A program made the translations under genes and the position numbers. A stretch of DNA of 64,000 nucleotides from Pseudomonadota bacterium (GTDB lineage Bacteria; Pseudomonadota; Gammaproteobacteria; Acidiferrobacterales; Acidiferrobacteraceae), in the NCBI GenBank assembly GCA_021819245.1, contig JAKARI010000001.1, forward strand, positions 62,001 through 126,000, in the 5' to 3' direction. Under the pieces are notes generated by a model that saw nothing but the letters and a program-made list of their open reading frames with translations, was not told the origin of the DNA and made no database searches. This document shows positions 40,081 through 48,893 of the stretch, piece by piece. Within the stretch, counting starts at the first letter, position 1, and each line of letters opens with the position of its first letter.

Positions 40081-42145
40081 GCTCCTCATCCGGATTGGTC
40101 GTGTCATTCTCCTCCCCCGGTACCGGGGTGATAAGCCGCGCCGGCGGGCCCGCGGGGGCCACAAGCCCCGCCGCATCGACGATGTGGCCCGCGGTCTTCA
40201 TAACCTCAAGCACCGCACCCACCCCGGCGGGGGCCACGGCGCCCGCGGCAGCATCGAGGGCGATCTCGAGCAGGTCTGGGATGGGGCCCTCGTCGTGACT
40301 CCCTACCGGGCGCGAGTTTTCTGCGGGCCCGGGCGTGGCGACTGGCACGGCCTGCGGCAGCTTCTGCGGGGGCTTATTCGTCCCCGTGACGGGCGGCTTG
40401 GGCGGCTCGTCATCCGCGAGCTCTGGAAGGTCTACCTTGGGCGGCTTCGCCCCCCAGATGGGCCGGTTGTAGCCGCGGGCAAGCCAGGCGGCGGGTTTCA
40501 GCATGGACCGCTGTGGGCTCGTGTCGATGAACGGGATCCGCACCATTGAGCGGATGTCGCCAGATATGAAGACAATGCGAGCGCCCGCGCGGGTGACATT
40601 GAGATCGTTCTGAAAATCCGACGGCAGCATCAAAGGTTCGCGCACGCGCTGATACTGGCTCGTGTGCTGGGCGGCCTGGTCGCCCATGGACGGCATGGAG
40701 ACCGACCGGGAGTACCGCTCGACCTCATGTTCGCCCACAAGCGTCGAGGCCCATTTTTGCTCTTCGACGGACTGGAGCTGGCATATGATTTTGGTGGCGC
40801 ATTGCCCTTCCCAGATGGTCGCGGTGTCCTTGTCGTAGGTCTTTCTGACCTGGGCGAGACTCTGTATACCCAGGACCACCCGCACGCCCTTGCTGCGGGC
40901 GGCCTCGAGCGCCTGGGTGATGGACGGCACCTGCCCGGCTTGTGACACCTCGTCGAGGACCAGCCAGATACGCCGCTCATGGGGTTTGCAGTCCGGCATG
41001 TCGAGGATCTGGCGCATGCACTGCTCGATGACACTGGATGCGTATGAGCGCGATGTGCGCTTGTCGCCGTTGGAATACCCGATGATGACCGTGGGAGGGG
41101 TCTTGCCAGAGAGCCAGTCGCGCACGGACCAGCGGGGCGCGTTACTGCGTAACGCATGGTCGGCAACACCCAGATCAATCACGGGCACCACGGCCCCCGC
41201 GAGATTCGCAAGGAAAGATGCGGTGGTCTTGCTGTCGGGACCACCTGCAAGGAACGTCGCGGCGACCGGGTTTTCCTGCTGCACGATGCCCTTCAAGATC
41301 CGGAACTCGGCGAGTGCCTGGCTCAGAACAACGGCCGCATCCTTTATGGTCCAGGTGCCCGCTTTCTTTTTTTGCAGGTACTTGAGTACACCAACGAGCA
41401 GCGCCTGGGCGCCCTGGGCCCACATGACCTCTTTATCGGGGAGGGGAATGAGGGTTTCGGCCAGGCTTTGCGCATCGGTATGACGATCAATATCCGCTCC
41501 CAGGATCCACCGCGCGGACCGGGCATCAAAAGGGCTCAGCAAGGTGAAATCCTTGCCCATCTGCCCCTGCCACCGCTCCTGGAAATCCCCCTTGAAGCTG
41601 AATATCAGCAGCTTGTCTCCGCGCGCAGCGGCCGTGCGCAGGATGGGCCAAAGGGCAGTGGTCTTACCCCCGCCGCTCGAGCCGATCAAGAGGATGTGGC
41701 GACACTCCAGGGTCTCCGGGATCCGGGATGTTCCCACGGTCACCCCGGGATTCTCCCCCCGGGCCACAGGGGAGAGGAGCGCGCGTTGCGACTCCCGCGT
41801 GCTCCACCAGCGCACGCCGCGCACATGGTGCTCGTTCGGGCGGGTGGCGAGGATCCACAGTCCGACCGCGCCCGCGAGGGCGCCGGCTGCGGCCAGCGCG
41901 ACCGGGATCCACCCGCCGGGCCCGGGGATGATTCCGTCACTGTGACGCAATACAGCCCAGGCCGCGCGCCACAGGGGAGACCAGGGGGCCCACACACGCC
42001 ACGGGGAAAAAAGGCGGTACCAGATCTCGAGGCCACCAAAGTAGCCGCCCAAGGCGCCTGCGGCGGCGCCGATTGCGGCCAGGATGGGACGCTCGGATGT
42101 CGCCCAGTTGATGTCGTTCTGTGCGTTCGTTGGTTTCTGTGCCAT
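40037..42145 (-). CDS. Type IV coupling protein (TrwB/TraD-like)
   Basis: Inner-membrane DNA pump linking relaxosome to a secretion channel. 702 residues: two N-terminal membrane helices (residues 18-40, 80-105), Walker A GSSGGGKTT near 152, the TraD/TrwB motif LLIFSFKGDF, IWLVLDEVSQAGQVPS as Walker B, and arginine-finger region VVLGIQSLAQVRKTY. The last 150 residues are low-complexity and acidic, a TraD-like tail. Six bases after the relaxase stop. Present although no secretion genes are found in the element. Confidence 0.93.
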   Translation of the reverse strand: MAQKPTNAQNDINWATSERPILAAIGAAAGALGGYFGGLEIWYRLFSPWRVWAPWSPLWRAAWAVLRHSDGIIPGPGGWIPVALAAAGALAGAVGLWILATRPNEHHVRGVRWWSTRESQRALLSPVARGENPGVTVGTSRIPETLECRHILLIGSSGGGKTTALWPILRTAAARGDKLLIFSFKGDFQERWQGQMGKDFTLLSPFDARSARWILGADIDRHTDAQSLAETLIPLPDKEVMWAQGAQALLVGVLKYLQKKKAGTWTIKDAAVVLSQALAEFRILKGIVQQENPVAATFLAGGPDSKTTASFLANLAGAVVPVIDLGVADHALRSNAPRWSVRDWLSGKTPPTVIIGYSNGDKRTSRSYASSVIEQCMRQILDMPDCKPHERRIWLVLDEVSQAGQVPSITQALEAARSKGVRVVLGIQSLAQVRKTYDKDTATIWEGQCATKIICQLQSVEEQKWASTLVGEHEVERYSRSVSMPSMGDQAAQHTSQYQRVREPLMLPSDFQNDLNVTRAGARIVFISGDIRSMVRIPFIDTSPQRSMLKPAAWLARGYNRPIWGAKPPKVDLPELADDEPPKPPVTGTNKPPQKLPQAVPVATPGPAENSRPVGSHDEGPIPDLLEIALDAAAGAVAPAGVGAVLEVMKTAGHIVDAAGLVAPAGPPARLITPVPGEENDTTNPDEEHGNDADKDRSQEAE

Positions 42146-42151
42146 GGTTGG

Positions 42152-44932
42152 TTACTCCATTTCGAGTTCGGTGGTGTGCTGGGCCCGCGCGGCCTGGTCG
42201 CGGGCGACGGCGAGATCGCCCGCCTCGCCGAGCTCGGCGGCGGCTTCCGCGCGGGCGGAGGCCAGGGCGGGAAGATCCGTGGTCTCATCGGTGTGGGCCG
42301 CCTCGAGCGCGGTCTGTCGCTCCGCCCACTTGCCCCACGATTTTTCGAGGCGGTCGGGGTTGTCTGTGATGATCTGGAGTTCATCGCGCGCACGCGAGCA
42401 GGCGACGTAGGCGCTCTCCGCAGTGGCCACACGCGAGGCCTCACCGGCCACGATGACGCGATCCACCGTCGCGCCCTGGGAAGCATGTATGGTGCGGCAC
42501 CATCCGTAGTCCAGGGCATGCCCGCGCCCGGGGTCGAGGACGATCTCGCGGCCATCGGATAGCGTTACCGTAACGCTATTATCTGCGGTGCTCGTCACCC
42601 GGCCCGACTGCCCGTTCGTGATCTTCTGGTCTCCGATCCGTTGGTTCTCCCGGAACAGGATCTCGTCGCCGGCGGCGAGACTCATGGCGCGCGCTTCATA
42701 CACGCCCTGCGCCTTCTCGCGGACAGGGTTCCAGCGCTTCTCCGTGCCGTCCGCATCGCGCAGAATGACGCGCTCGCCCTGCGTGCGGGCCACGATGTAG
42801 TCGGTGGTCTCGCGCCCCTGCCGGAGACGCACAACCATCCCCGGCGTGTAGCTCTCGGCGCGTGCCTGCCGCTCGCGGGTGAGATCAGCTTTGTGCAAGG
42901 CCGTGATCTGGATCTCGTCGTGTGCGGCCTCGCCGCGCGCCTGCATGGCCTTACGGATCCGGGCGTTCACCTGCTCGCGCACGGCGTTCGTGCCGCTCAA
43001 CACGAGCGTCCGGCCGCGCTCTTCGGGGGACAGGGAGAGATAGACCTGCGCGGTGTCCTGGGCGATCGCCGCGCGCCGCTCTTCCGTCGTGGGCTTCGCG
43101 GGACCCTTGGCCTCGATGGCCGCGGCTTGCATGTACGGGCGTGCTGCCTTCACCGCCTCTGCGGCCTTGCCATCCGCGAAGGCCTGCGCGACGGCGCGCA
43201 GTTGCGCATCGCGCTGCCTCTGGATCTCGTCTATGCGCGCGACGGCCGCCACCCGGGTCTGGATGATCTGCGCCATCGGGGAGCCTGCCTCCACGGCGGC
43301 GAGCTGCTGGGGATCACCCACGAGCAGGAGGCGGCCTCCTTCTCGCTCGAGTTTTTGTAGAATCTTGTCCATGTCGGACGCAGACACCATCCCGGCCTCG
43401 TCCAGAATAATCAAGCGGTTGTCGTTATGTTCATGGTCCTTGGCAAGCCAGGCCGCCAGGGTGTGGTTGGTGTCCGCGCCTGCGCCCGCGAGCTCGTCGC
43501 GCGCCTTCGCGCTGGGCCCGACGCCGACCACCTCGAAGCCCGCCTCGCGATGGGCGGCCACCGCCGCGGCCATGGCGGTCGTTTTACCCGCGCCGGCCGC
43601 ACCCACGATCACGTTCACCCCGTCCTGCGACGTCAAGGTGAGCGCCAGTGCGGCGCGCTGGCCGTCTGTGAGCGCGAAGCCCTGCGCGGCCTCGCGATGC
43701 TGGATGAAACTGGCGGCGGCGTGCGGGGTCATGAGGGGCCGCGCCTGACCTTGGCCTGCGCGGACGCGGGCGAGGATGGTTTGCTCACGAGTGAGCGCGT
43801 CGCGGGTGGTGAAGTTGCTGCCACCTACATCGATGAGGCCGGCGGCACCCTCATCCATGGATGATGTGATGGATTCCAGCGTTGCACTACCCATGCCCGC
43901 ACGCAGCGCCTCGAGCCGCACGGCATTGCGGTCGAACACGGTCTCACGCTCGCCCACATGGCGGACCGCGGCGGTCACGGCCTCATGCGTCAGATCGGCG
44001 GGCGCGGCTTGGCCCTGCGGCTCGACGTTCACCCCCATCTCGCGGGCCCGCCGGCGCCAGTCCCACGCCTGGTCGGTGCGCGCCACCTGGTGCTTGCCTT
44101 CGCGGGTGGCCAGACACGCCGCGGCACGCTCAGTGGCGCTGGCTGTGTCTCGCGTCAGCCCACGCGCGGCCAGGGCTTCATCCACCTGGGCGGCGCGCGC
44201 CGAAAAGTTTTTTATCTGTTCATCCGTGATGCCGGCCAGCTCAAACCCATCCGCGGTCCGGCGGATGGCGTAGCCCATGTGCTGAGCCGCGCGGGCGAGC
44301 TCATTTTTGTAGATGGCGTCGGCTGTGTGCATCAGGACCGACCCCTCCCCAAATTGCAGATCCAGGGCAACCCACGTGCCGTCCGCGCGCTGGGTGGCAT
44401 TGACCACACAACAGTGGGAATGGAGCTGCGGATCCACCCGGCCATCCACCGGCCGAGAATCTTCATGGCGATACACCCCGGCAACGAGGTTGCCGGTGCG
44501 CTCCGCCCCCTTGGATCCACCCTTGCCCATGCGGGCGGTCACGACCTCCTTTTCAATGAAATCCAAGGCCGCCCGCACAGCGGCATCGTGCGCGGCCTTG
44601 AAACGCTCGTCCCCGCCTGCGAGCGCCACGATGCTGATGGATTTGGGGGCGCTAAAGGTCAGGTCCACCCCCAGGCGGCGCGCCGCGCCAGCCCCGCCCC
44701 GCTCACTGAGATCCTGACCGGCCACCTGGCCGGACAGCAACGCCTCGAGCTCCTGCCCGTCCACGGGCCCGGCGAGGCCCAGGGCGGCGGATCCGCGCCC
44801 ATGCCAGAAAGAGGGCGCGCCACCGGCGCCCTCGTAGTACCCGGTTGCCCCGCTCGCCTCGCGGCGGTGTTCGAGGTAGCCGACCACCGCACCGGGGCCA
44901 CCGGCGCCTGTCAGGTTCTTGATGCTCAGCAT
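42152..44932 (-). CDS. MOBF conjugative relaxase-helicase (TrwC/TraI-like)
   Basis: 926 residues. Relaxase domain 1-300: MLSIKNLTGAGGPGAVVGYL, ATGYYEGAGG (tyrosine nucleophile region), and the metal His triad in DPQLHSHCCVVNATQRADG. A RecD-like helicase from about 400 has Walker A IVGAAGAGKTTAMAAAV, Walker B RLIILDEAGMVSASDM, LLVGDPQQLAAVE, and the C-terminal HASQGATVDRVIV with YVACSRARDEL. ATG at 44932 gives the canonical MLSI start. Reads away from the oriT on the minus strand. Confidence 0.95.
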   Translation of the reverse strand: MLSIKNLTGAGGPGAVVGYLEHRREASGATGYYEGAGGAPSFWHGRGSAALGLAGPVDGQELEALLSGQVAGQDLSERGGAGAARRLGVDLTFSAPKSISIVALAGGDERFKAAHDAAVRAALDFIEKEVVTARMGKGGSKGAERTGNLVAGVYRHEDSRPVDGRVDPQLHSHCCVVNATQRADGTWVALDLQFGEGSVLMHTADAIYKNELARAAQHMGYAIRRTADGFELAGITDEQIKNFSARAAQVDEALAARGLTRDTASATERAAACLATREGKHQVARTDQAWDWRRRAREMGVNVEPQGQAAPADLTHEAVTAAVRHVGERETVFDRNAVRLEALRAGMGSATLESITSSMDEGAAGLIDVGGSNFTTRDALTREQTILARVRAGQGQARPLMTPHAAASFIQHREAAQGFALTDGQRAALALTLTSQDGVNVIVGAAGAGKTTAMAAAVAAHREAGFEVVGVGPSAKARDELAGAGADTNHTLAAWLAKDHEHNDNRLIILDEAGMVSASDMDKILQKLEREGGRLLLVGDPQQLAAVEAGSPMAQIIQTRVAAVARIDEIQRQRDAQLRAVAQAFADGKAAEAVKAARPYMQAAAIEAKGPAKPTTEERRAAIAQDTAQVYLSLSPEERGRTLVLSGTNAVREQVNARIRKAMQARGEAAHDEIQITALHKADLTRERQARAESYTPGMVVRLRQGRETTDYIVARTQGERVILRDADGTEKRWNPVREKAQGVYEARAMSLAAGDEILFRENQRIGDQKITNGQSGRVTSTADNSVTVTLSDGREIVLDPGRGHALDYGWCRTIHASQGATVDRVIVAGEASRVATAESAYVACSRARDELQIITDNPDRLEKSWGKWAERQTALEAAHTDETTDLPALASARAEAAAELGEAGDLAVARDQAARAQHTTELEME

Positions 44933-44983
44933 GTCGCACGTCTCCCGATTCCTGGATTCGGGACCATTGCAGCAGGAAAGGCG

Positions 44984-45057
44984 GGCGCGTGAAGACGCGC
45001 CACGCAATCCACCCGGACGGGTGCGATTGTGTGGTTAGGCTACCCCTCGGGGTAGCC
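44984..45057 (+). other. Candidate origin of transfer (oriT) with MOBF-type nic
   Basis: Three inverted repeats in a row: GGCGCGT/ACGCGCC (44984-45001), CACCCG/CGGGTG (45010-45023) and GGCTACCCC/GGGGTAGCC (45038-45057). The second hairpin is followed directly by CGATTGTGTGGTTAGG. In R388 (recalled) a GGTGC hairpin arm is followed by GTATTGTCT and the nick, and F has GTGTGG around its nick. By analogy the cut falls between 45032 and 45033 on the plus strand, with the stb-like operon entering first. Between divergent relaxase and leading genes. Confidence 0.65.
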
Positions 45058-45186
45058 GTCGAGACTCGGGGTAAAGCGGCAGTGGAACGCTCACAAACGC
45101 GCGAAAACGGGAATGCCAGCTTGCGGCTTCACAGACCGCGCGTTTTTTGTACCTTGGAGATACGTAACCACGTGACAAAAAGCGTC

Positions 45187-45225
45187 GGCGAGCGAAAAAG
45201 CGCGACGGCGAGCGATGGTGAGCGA
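45187..45225 (+). promoter_or_regulatory. Phased 9-bp direct repeats, candidate operator
   Basis: GGCGAGCGA at 45187-45195 and 45207-45215, GGTGAGCGA at 45217-45225. Start distances are 20 and 10, i.e. whole helical turns on one DNA face. They lie 35-73 bases upstream of the StbA/TraK-like gene, as StbA boxes do in R388, so likely autoregulatory sites. Confidence 0.5.
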
Positions 45226-45259
45226 TTCGCCAACGCAAGCCAGCGGATAGGAGACGGAT

Positions 45260-45601
45260 ATGAAGCGACGAGCAAAGCGTCTGACGGCGCACGTTGCCCC
45301 TTACCGGGCAGCGATCAGCGAGGCCCGCCGGGCCGGGTTCACATGGGGGGAAATTGCCGCAGCGCTGGGAGTTAAAGGGGAGCATGCAGGGGATAGGGTG
45401 CGATGGGCGGTGAGGGAGTGCAGGTACGAAGTCCCGCAGGTGCCGCTCCCGGATCCGGAAGATCTTGGAGCGGCAGTGCCGGCAGCCAGCCCGGCCGCGC
45501 CGCACTCGGTCCCTGTGGCTGCGGCTCCGGAAACCGCCCAGGCCTCGGGCAACGAGCAAGACGAGATCGAAAACGTGATCAACAAACATCTAATCAAGTG
45601 A
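45260..45601 (+). CDS. StbA/TraK-like DNA-binding protein
   Basis: 113 residues. The basic N-terminus MKRRAKRLTAHVAPYRAAIS runs into a helix-turn-helix-like segment (EARRAGFTWGEIAAALGVKG), then a Pro/Ala-rich linker and an acidic tail (GNEQDEIENVINKHLIK). Length, charge and position next to oriT, followed by a ParA-like and a membrane protein, match StbA-StbB-StbC (IncW/IncN) or TraK-TraL-TraM (IncP). Probably binds the phased repeats upstream. Confidence 0.65.
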   Translation: MKRRAKRLTAHVAPYRAAISEARRAGFTWGEIAAALGVKGEHAGDRVRWAVRECRYEVPQVPLPDPEDLGAAVPAASPAAPHSVPVAAAPETAQASGNEQDEIENVINKHLIK

Positions 45602-45611
45602 GGTGGCAAAG

Positions 45612-46340
45612 ATGAAGCACATCTACATAAGCGACGGCGACAAGGGTGGCGTGGGCAAGTCAATGCTCTCCGCTACGATCTGCGAGGCGCTGCTTGCGCG
45701 CGGGGAGAAGATCGCCCTGGTCGAGGGCGACGATTCACAACCCGACCTGGCGTTGCGGTACCAGAACGACCCCGACGTGCTGTTGGGGGTCATGCCGCTC
45801 GCGATGGCTGGGGACGCTAACCGGGCAGTGAGCCGGTTCGGAGAATGGCTCGAAGCCAACCTCCCGAATGAGGTGGTTATTAACCTCCCAGCCGGGGCAG
45901 CCAAGACGCTGAACGAACATGCGGAGTTGGTGCGCCAGGTGGCAGACGCATTGGGTTACACAATAACTGCGTTCTACTCATTGGGGAAGGGTGACACACC
46001 CATGGCGGGACTTGTGAAAAGTATGGAGTCTGGGCTGCTGGCGCACGTCGATCCGGCGCGCAGAGTCATAGTGTACCCCGCATTTCAGGGGGACCCGCAC
46101 GATTTCGTCTGGTACGACCACAAGGCCCGAAAAACTTTTCAAGGCCGTGAGATCGTTCTGCCAGCCCTGGACAACCGCGATGTCGTCAAAAAGATGCTTT
46201 TGATGCGCGGTCGCCTGTCCGCGCTGGCATCGAGCGCCCCGCCTGCTGGCTGGATGATAGTAGACAAACTCAACCTTGCGCGGTGGCTAAAGTCCGCTGT
46301 TACCGCGGTCGAACCAGCACTAAATATCGAGGATGACTGA
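45612..46340 (+). CDS. ParA/MinD-like ATPase (StbB/TraL-like)
   Basis: 242 residues with deviant Walker A DKGGVGKSML near the N-terminus, then EGDDSQPDL (A' motif) and INLPAGAAKTLN. In StbB/TraL families this ATPase affects plasmid positioning and transfer rather than classic partition. ATG 45612 preferred (GAGG eight bases upstream) over an in-frame GTG at 45603. The end overlaps the next gene by eight bases. Confidence 0.8.
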   Translation: MKHIYISDGDKGGVGKSMLSATICEALLARGEKIALVEGDDSQPDLALRYQNDPDVLLGVMPLAMAGDANRAVSRFGEWLEANLPNEVVINLPAGAAKTLNEHAELVRQVADALGYTITAFYSLGKGDTPMAGLVKSMESGLLAHVDPARRVIVYPAFQGDPHDFVWYDHKARKTFQGREIVLPALDNRDVVKKMLLMRGRLSALASSAPPAGWMIVDKLNLARWLKSAVTAVEPALNIEDD

Positions 46341-46953
46341 CATGACGGAAGATCAAAACAACGAGGCCCCGCACGGGGACTTATCCCCGCGCGACGAGGC
46401 ACTGGAGATGGTGCCACCCGACCGCCGCGTAGACGTGCTAAAGGCAGGCGCCGACGCCGGTCTCACATCAAATGAAGACGCAGCGTGGCTCCTGTTGGGC
46501 CACGCGCTCGCGACCGATGCGGCACGCAAACAGACATTGGATATGGGCCTCGCTGTTGCTCGTGCAGCCCAGGATGTGGCGGACATGCTGCATGCCATGC
46601 AGACAGCAACGGCCAGCATCGCGCCGGAGGTACTGAAAGGCGCAGCCGCCGCCGGCCGCGACACCGCCGGAATGATCCGAACCGAGTCGGCGCAGGTGAC
46701 AGAAATGCTCAAGGCCGCCGTGGCGGAGGCGGCCAAGGGCGCGGCGGCCAGACTGGCAAAGGCGGCCGCCGCGAAAGGCCCAGACATCATCGAGGAATGG
46801 AAATGGGAACTGGCGCGCACTGTCCGCGCGCAGACGAACAAGTCGTCGATGCTGTTTGCTGTCGTCGGCGCCGCGCTCGCAATCGTGTGCGTGGGACTTG
46901 GCATACTGCTTGTCAAGGGTTTCCCGGCGTTTTTTGGCCTGCAATTGTTGTGA
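46333..46953 (+). CDS. StbC/TraM-like protein with C-terminal membrane helix
   Basis: 206 residues. Helical, Ala-rich coiled-coil body (MGLAVARAAQDVADMLHAMQ, AAVAEAAKGAAARLAKAAAA) and one membrane helix (LFAVVGAALAIVCVGLGIL). Third gene of the leading-region operon, where StbC or TraM sits. The residue order suggests it bridges the ParA-like partner to the inner membrane. Homology not certain. Confidence 0.65.
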   Translation: MTDMTEDQNNEAPHGDLSPRDEALEMVPPDRRVDVLKAGADAGLTSNEDAAWLLLGHALATDAARKQTLDMGLAVARAAQDVADMLHAMQTATASIAPEVLKGAAAAGRDTAGMIRTESAQVTEMLKAAVAEAAKGAAARLAKAAAAKGPDIIEEWKWELARTVRAQTNKSSMLFAVVGAALAIVCVGLGILLVKGFPAFFGLQLL

Positions 46954-47144
46954 TGGTGACGACTATGGAAATATCTGACAAATGGCGTGCGCGGATCAAG
47001 ACGGCGGTTACATGGACTGTGACCTTGTCCTTCACGATGTTGCTGGCATGGATGACCGCGCTGGTGGGTGTAGCGATCTGGATGAACGCGACGCACCCCC
47101 ATCAGTCTGCCACGGCCGCGCTATCTCTATCTTATAGGCCATAG
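46953..47144 (+). CDS. Small membrane protein (63 aa), end of leading operon
   Basis: Starts at the TGATG overlap with the previous stop. MVTTMEISDKWRARIKTAV is followed by one long hydrophobic helix (TLSFTMLLAWMTALVGVAIW). Coupled translation and composition support a real gene. No recognised family. Confidence 0.6.
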   Translation: MVTTMEISDKWRARIKTAVTWTVTLSFTMLLAWMTALVGVAIWMNATHPHQSATAALSLSYRP

Positions 47145-47281
47145 TGAAATGATGGGGGCGGCCACCCGCTACTTTCACCACCCCGGGAAGGCCGCCTGGG
47201 GGGCGGCCGCTTCCGGATCGACCTCGCCCTGTCCCTCTCGGGGCAGGAAATTATCGTGCGTCGACAGCAGGTGGCCGGCAT

Positions 47282-47884
47282 TCATGGCGCTATCGCGCAC
47301 TCTTCCATGGCCGTCTGTGGGGACCAGTGGGTAATACGACTCACACGATCAAATATCTGTGCCAGCGGATTGTTTAGCTGCGAATCCGCCGAAATCCGTG
47401 CCCCTGGCATTTTTGATTGCGATCGCTTAGACATGACCACGGCAAGCACCATTCCCACGAGCGCCAACACAATAAGTCCCGGCACCGTGTTGGCGAGCAT
47501 GTGCCCGTACATATGTCCCGCCGCCCGCAACCGAACATTCATGGCGAACGCCGCTAATTCCCGGTCATTTGTTTGGAAAGGCGCCTCGACTCTCAGCCGC
47601 AGCTGTTCCGCGTCGGTCGGATGTTTACTGTGCCAATGGGCCCAAAAAACAAACCGCGTCATGGTCAGGGATTCTGTGTAACGAAGATGGCCGTTAATGA
47701 GATCCCTTAAGGCAGCATATAGCGGATGATCCAAGCCCCGTCCACTCTTAAGAAAGTAGTCGCGTATCTCCTGGCGCAAATCAAACAGCTCATCGCGGGT
47801 CTTATCTAAGAGGCTTGGTTTATAGACAAACCGCCATGACAATAAGGTCAGTAAAATGGCAATGCCAAGCATGATGTCATTCAT
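47282..47884 (-). CDS. Membrane protein of unknown function (200 aa)
   Basis: N-terminal membrane helix (MLGIAILLTLLSWRF), a helical cytoplasmic part with RDELFDLRQEIRDYFLKSGR and RYTESLTMTRFVFWAHWHSK, then a second helix (VPGLIVLALVGMVLAVVMS). Lower GC than the transfer genes. ATG overlaps the stop of the other membrane gene by four bases, so the two are one operon and may form a complex. No known domain. Confidence 0.7.
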   Translation of the reverse strand: MNDIMLGIAILLTLLSWRFVYKPSLLDKTRDELFDLRQEIRDYFLKSGRGLDHPLYAALRDLINGHLRYTESLTMTRFVFWAHWHSKHPTDAEQLRLRVEAPFQTNDRELAAFAMNVRLRAAGHMYGHMLANTVPGLIVLALVGMVLAVVMSKRSQSKMPGARISADSQLNNPLAQIFDRVSRITHWSPQTAMEECAIAP

Positions 47885-48327
47885 ACATGTGATCCTCGGT
47901 CCTGCCGCGGAGTAGCGCCCGTCTCCGTCAAGCCACTTGTGCTTCGGTAGGCGTCCCCTCCCTCAACCAACTGTTGAAAGCGCGCCTTTTCCTTGATAGC
48001 GCGTTTCTTTCCTTGTCGCTCCCACAACCAAGCAATAGACGGAATGATACCCCATAGGGATTTCACTAAGGTACTGGTGGCCGAAATAACCGCGGCGGAA
48101 TGTCCCATAGCCGTACCGAGCCCCACCAAAATCATATGGAGAGCATAAAGGGCTGCGCCCAGGATAACTATCAGGCCGGCGAGATCCATCCATGCGTTAA
48201 AGCGATCCGCCCGCAGCCTCAGTTTCCTAATTTCTATCTCGAAATCGTGCGGATCCATCCGTTTTGCCCTGGTTGCCTCGCGGCTGATCAAAACAGCGTA
48301 GCATACGGAACTGAGCACCGCCGCCAC
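47881..48327 (-). CDS. Membrane protein of unknown function (148 aa)
   Basis: Two central hydrophobic helices (DLAGLIVILGAALYALHMILV and VISATSTLVKSLWGIIPSIAWL), a charged N-terminus and a basic C-terminus (ERQGKKRAIKEKARFQ). The start may instead be the internal ATG of MDPHDFEIEIRKLRLRAD. Partner of the 200-residue protein. A cargo or immunity role is conceivable but unsupported. Confidence 0.6.
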   Translation of the reverse strand: MAAVLSSVCYAVLISREATRAKRMDPHDFEIEIRKLRLRADRFNAWMDLAGLIVILGAALYALHMILVGLGTAMGHSAAVISATSTLVKSLWGIIPSIAWLWERQGKKRAIKEKARFQQLVEGGDAYRSTSGLTETGATPRQDRGSHV

Positions 48328-48815
48328 CAGATCATCTGGGGGTGGGATGGACCTTCACAACTCATCGGGTTCTTGCCCATGACCTCAGCTGTGTTGCCCC
48401 TGGCTCTTTAGCCGCCGTTGGCCCGCGCGGACGCCCGCGCGGGGGTACATAGTATGGATCATTTACAGTCACCGCGGGTGCCGGGGCCCCGGGCGGGTCC
48501 AGATCCGGATCCCCTGTAGCCTCCCTTGGCAACGCTGGTTCAGCAGGGAAGCGAAGGCCGGTACCGTCACCTCACCGTGACGCTATCTACCACTCCAAAC
48601 CCCTGGCTCCAGACCTCAACCCACCACCAACCCTGGCAGACCGGGCGGGCGGGGCCGGAACGGCCCAAAAACGCCCGCCCTAGACCCGCGTAAGCGGGCA
48701 CGGGTGGCGCCGCTTGCGGCGCGGGGGATGTTGTTGCCGGGGCGGCGGGCCCGAAGCCCGCCCGCCTCCGGCCAGGAATCTCCTGAAAGAGATTCCTGAA
48801 ATATCCTGCTCGCGC
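48328..48815. other. Hairpin-rich region, candidate replication origin part
   Basis: No gene. Perfect inverted repeats: CGTCAC/GTGACG (48565-48582), CCCGC/GCGGG (48685-48698), GCGCCGC/GCGGCGC (48707-48722), GCGGGC/GCCCGC (48745-48761) and AGGAATCTC/GAGATTCCT (48774-48797). They lead straight into the iterons. Such stems are common at single-strand initiation sites. Confidence 0.5.
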
Positions 48816-48893
48816 GGGCGTGGGTTACACGGGGGCGGGCGTCGGCTACACGCCGCGGGCGTGGGTTACACGGGGGCGGGCGTGGGTTACACG
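48816..48893 (+). repeat. Four iterons, 20-21 bp pitch
   Basis: 16-bp unit GGGCGTGGGTTACACG at 48816-48831, 48857-48872 and 48878-48893, with a two-mismatch copy at 48837-48852. Starts are 21, 20 and 21 bases apart, two helical turns. The last two lie inside the 3' end of the RepC-like gene and encode its repeated RVTHAR tail. Likely binding sites for that initiator. Confidence 0.7.

Noticed and set aside
40062-42562. Additional plus-strand genes over coupling protein and relaxase
   Set aside because: All mirror the minus-strand genes; no independent signals.
44958-44992. Long plus-strand frames over the relaxase gene
   Set aside because: Antisense shadows of the 926-residue relaxase.
48816-48893. 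CRISPR array
   Set aside because: Units are 16 bp with 4-5 bp gaps and no spacers; iterons fit better. No cas genes.
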